This document shows, in pieces, positions 60,871-64,000 of a DNA stretch of 64,000 nt. A model generated the notes under the pieces. That model was not told the DNA's origin. It worked only from the letters and a program-made list of their open reading frames with translations, and did not search any database. Numbering within the stretch: the first letter of the stretch is position 1; every line of letters begins with the position of its first letter. Location: contig CM050650.1 of NCBI GenBank assembly GCA_027574665.1, positions 97,065,086 through 97,129,085 of the forward strand, read 5' to 3'. Source of the DNA: Rhynochetos jubatus (lineage: Eukaryota; Chordata; Aves; Eurypygiformes; Rhynochetidae). Made by a program: the position numbers and the translations under genes.

Positions 60871-63800
60871 CTATTGTATATGAACTCCAGTACACCAACA
60901 TGTTACAAAAAGTCTGTTTCCAGTATTCCAACAGCTGCCTTTTTCCCCTGAAAACTAATAATTTCATTCACTCCTTTTACCAGTTCATTATATCTGAATA
61001 AAAAATGTGAAAGCTAATGTGCAAATAGACCTCCTGTGATACTTTACAGAACAAATATATTAATGAGTGAACTTTAAAAGATTTTTACAAGTCCTTGCAC
61101 ATTAAAATCTGCCATAATGTGTCACAGTGACCTTACAAGCAACCAGCTTTTCAACATCAAATATCATAGTGCATTTTGGTAACTCCAGTGTAAATTAGGG
61201 TTTGATATTCCAAGTCTACCTTGGATATTTTTCCTGTAATTGGGAAAGATTGAAAAATACAAATGATGATACGAAGGACTTTCATTTCCCTCCTATATGA
61301 GGGGTTTTTTTAATTATATAAAACTCTGGTATTTTTTCAGGAAGATCATATTTCCTGTCAGTTACATTGAGCTTGAATAAAATATTAGATAATAGCTTCC
61401 CAGTATCATCTATGTTAAACACTTATGCAATATTTGGAATGTAGGTGGCAATATACATCTGATTAGGTTCTGGTATCAATTAGGGATAATTTTTTCATGT
61501 CCAAATGCAACTCACTTAGGAGCAAAGTAAAAAGTTTTTGAGGTTAAATTATTCAGACAGAAAAAGAAAAATTACTGTGTTGGGCAGTTTGACTGAATAA
61601 GCTTCATCCTATCCTGTGAGAAAAGTCATTCTCTTTCTTTTACAGATACACAGGAGTTAGCCAGCAATATGTTTGGATTTGTGTTACAGGACATGGAGTG
61701 GTCTTATTCACGTCTTCCTCTGTGTATTTTATCCATGTTGATGAGGCCTGATCTGTTTCTCACTCTGGAAGCCATATCATCCCTTTGATCTTCCCTGATT
61801 CTGTTCTGTGTTTCGTTGTACCTTTGCAGAGGCATGTTACTGGGCTGCTTGGAAAAATCAGGATACTTTTAATGGCATCATCTTCTTTATTTTCCCAGAA
61901 TTTTTTAAGATCTTTTCATCTAATACTGCTCCCCTTGTATGGCAGTTTCCTTCAATGAAATGAAATTGTGTCCTGCTCTTAAGGTTTGCTTATTTGACTC
62001 ATTGCCTCTCCTTGCTTTCCTTGAGTCTTCACAATTAAATATACTGGTTTTCTGCCATTCAAAGCCCCTAGCAATCTGCAAAGTAAGAGATTAAGTCAGT
62101 GATCTGAATTCAGATTTCCCAGATGACAGCAGAGAGCATTATCAACAAGGCACCAGCCTGGCCTGATAAACTTGTGCATTTTATTCCATAGGGAATTTTT
62201 GCCTCATAATGTAGGAGTTCAGTTACAGCAAGAAGAAGGCTTTTGTTTATTGAAACAAATGGATGAAAGCAGCAAGGGTGAGATTTATTTTGTTTCATAT
62301 TTTATTGTCTGGAAACAATTGAACTCACCGAATCAATTATTTCATAGGTTTCTAAAGTTACGGTCATTGAGGAAATGGTTATTGTATTTCTGTACTATTG
62401 TAGGCGTGTGTGATGTTTTATGAAATACCCAAGTCAGATTTTGTATGTACCAGACATAATCCCCAGGAATTTTCTGAATCATATTTATTTCACACTGATT
62501 TTCTTCTATCCGTGAACATGAGATAAAGGAGTGCATTATTGTCAGGTAGTTAAATTTGGTTCCCTGGAATATTCTGTGAGCCTGAGGTGGATAGAGAAAG
62601 TCACGTATTCATCAATCCTTTGATATTGCTGCTAAACTGACTTTTTGCCTGCTGGGAACACTGCCATTCTTGGTAATATGGAAAAGGTTTGCTGCAGTCG
62701 ACAAAGGTTTTACCATCTGTGCTTGTACTATAATCTGAGTGATGGAAAAGAAGAACAAGCACAGAATCTGTCCATAAGTTTCAGATCTCTGTCATAGGAT
62801 GTTTCCCACTGTATTTGAAAAATACAAGTAACAAATGAGGGGTTTAAGCCCTGACTACCTAACTATTCTTACATCCTGTTCAGTTCACATCAGTAACATT
62901 TCAGTGCAGAATTCCTGTATTAGATTGGTTTTGCCTAAAGAAAATCCTCCAGCAAATCATTTGGTTCTTACACACAGACATCAAGAGTGACACTTGTTCA
63001 TCTAATATCAGATATTGCCGGTGTGCATGTCTACAGCTAAACTAGTGACCTCAACTCCTTTTATAGCAAGTGGAAAGGAATAGGCAGTTTTGGGTCATGA
63101 TTCATCTGACCTTTTAAGATACTTATTTTAAGGTGAGGAGAATCACATCCTAAGATTATCCATTTCTCTTCATTATTAAGAGTACCAGGACTTTCAATGC
63201 TGTTATCTACCTGTAGATTGTAAACAGCTTGGTCAGACACTTGGTCAGATCTCTCCTACCAGAAGATGAATGCAATACTTCCCTTTCTAGGGTTTTGTGG
63301 TGGTTTGGTTTCTGGTTTGTGGTTGGTTTTTTGTTTTGTTTTGTTTTGTTTTTCTTTTCAATACTCATCCTTCCTATTAAAAGTGTTACTTATTTCTCAT
63401 TTGAATTTATTTAGCAATGGCTGATGCAGTTGATGGGTCAAGATTAAAAAGACTATTTTTAATAGAATTCAACAGAATTTTATAGAATTCCGTACCAAGC
63501 CAAACTTGTCACAAAAAAGCAACCAATGCAAATGGAAAATTAGAGATAGGAGTGGAAACAGACTGATTCCAAATTATTAGCAGTGGAAAACTGTATTCTT
63601 CCCTTTACTGCAGTTTATTTTTTAAGACAAAGTTAAATATGATCATAATAGCAAGTTGCTAATGTGTTGTCAACACGTTCTTGTTATACTATGTGTTATT
63701 ATGAAAATTATAGTCAATAATATCCCAAATAACCTATTGATTCCAGTATAAAATTTGATCCTTCAGTTAAAAAGTTAATGTATAATTCTTAGAAATTTGT

Positions 63801-64000
63801 GCTGTTCAGGGAATCCAAGTCCTGACTTTGTAGTCTGTTACGAATTTTTGCAGAAATGGTATCTTAAATTACTTGTAGTCTCCTTTTTTACCATTAAAAT
63901 GTTGGAAAAGTTTTTATTTCTTCCAATATAATTGAAAGCTGTAAAACTGTTATATTACTTATAGTGGTTTGTGCATTGTATTTACAAAGTCTTTTTTCTA
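60871..64000. other. Intronic sequence, nothing specific
   Basis: No exon, RNA gene or nameable interspersed repeat. A T/G-rich tract with (TTTTG)n lies at 63296-63358. Confidence 0.5.
63296..63358. repeat. T/G-rich tract with (TTTTG)n
   Basis: GGTGGTTTGGTTTCTGG-like sequence passes into TTTTGTTTTGTTTTGTTTTG. Low complexity. Confidence 0.85.

Larger units (their letters stand above)
18322..64000 (+). other. EYS: Intron downstream of the EYS exon (partial)
   Basis: This is inferred to be the 5' part of the following intron. The next expected coding piece, the start of a laminin-G domain, is not seen anywhere to the window end, so the intron would exceed 45 kb. It is filled with CR1 and LTR insertions of both orientations and otherwise AT-rich non-coding sequence. 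Confidence 0.65.

Noticed and set aside
60746-61001. Hydrophobic-looking + frames at 60666-61001
   Set aside because: They are translations of the T-rich and ATT-repeat tract in and after the LTR, not membrane proteins.
1-64000. CRISPR arrays, operons, phage or toxin-antitoxin systems
   Set aside because: The window is vertebrate intronic DNA. No direct-repeat arrays or prokaryotic genes were seen.

Overview
This window is vertebrate nuclear DNA, almost certainly from a bird. It is AT-rich, intron-like and dense in stop codons. Its interspersed repeats are the two classes that dominate bird genomes: CR1 LINE fragments (3' ends reading ATTCTATGATTCTATGA, mostly truncated at the 5' end) and LTRs of avian endogenous retroviruses. 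I saw no tRNA-derived SINE, CRISPR array, operon or other prokaryotic feature.

Only one host coding segment is supported: a 230-bp exon at 18092-18321 on the + strand. It encodes a Pro-rich linker and one six-cysteine EGF-like domain. I recognise it as part of EYS (eyes shut homolog / spacemaker), a secreted photoreceptor matrix protein. It matches the EGF that comes just before a laminin-G domain in the C-terminal half of that protein. EYS has very large introns in other vertebrates, so the rest of the window is best read as the two flanking introns: at least 18 kb upstream and at least 45 kb downstream.

Layout: 1-6.5 kb, plain intron with one CR1 tail. 6.5-8.3 kb, a remnant of an endogenous retrovirus (ERV) that keeps a long uninterrupted gag-like frame, a broken protease and a 3' LTR end, but no pol. 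8.3-18 kb, intron with one CR1 (12.3-13.2 kb) and a perfect 22-bp hairpin (13.49-13.54 kb). 18.1-18.3 kb, the EYS exon. 20.2-20.9 kb, an LTR piece abutting an inverted CR1. 24.9-25.7 kb, an antisense LTR with a visible TATA box and poly(A) signal. 29.8-30.8 kb, a complete antisense solo LTR with a perfect 5-bp target duplication. 32-34 kb, two copies of an unidentified ~110-bp repeat. 36-44 kb, small CR1 pieces. 42.3-43.0 kb, an unexplained CpG-containing block with protein-like minus-strand frames. 49.4 kb, an internally deleted LTR. 56.6-60.1 kb, a long degenerate CR1 interrupted by a second CR1 and by a 31-bp inverted CR1 tail. 60.4-60.9 kb, another LTR. The remainder is unremarkable intron.

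Apart from the EYS exon, nothing here works as a set of genes. The window is a history of retroelement insertions into one long gene. I found no convincing new biological system. The best leads are the uninterrupted ERV gag frame, the nested CR1 structure, the perfect hairpin, the unidentified duplicated segments and the minus-strand block at 42-43 kb.
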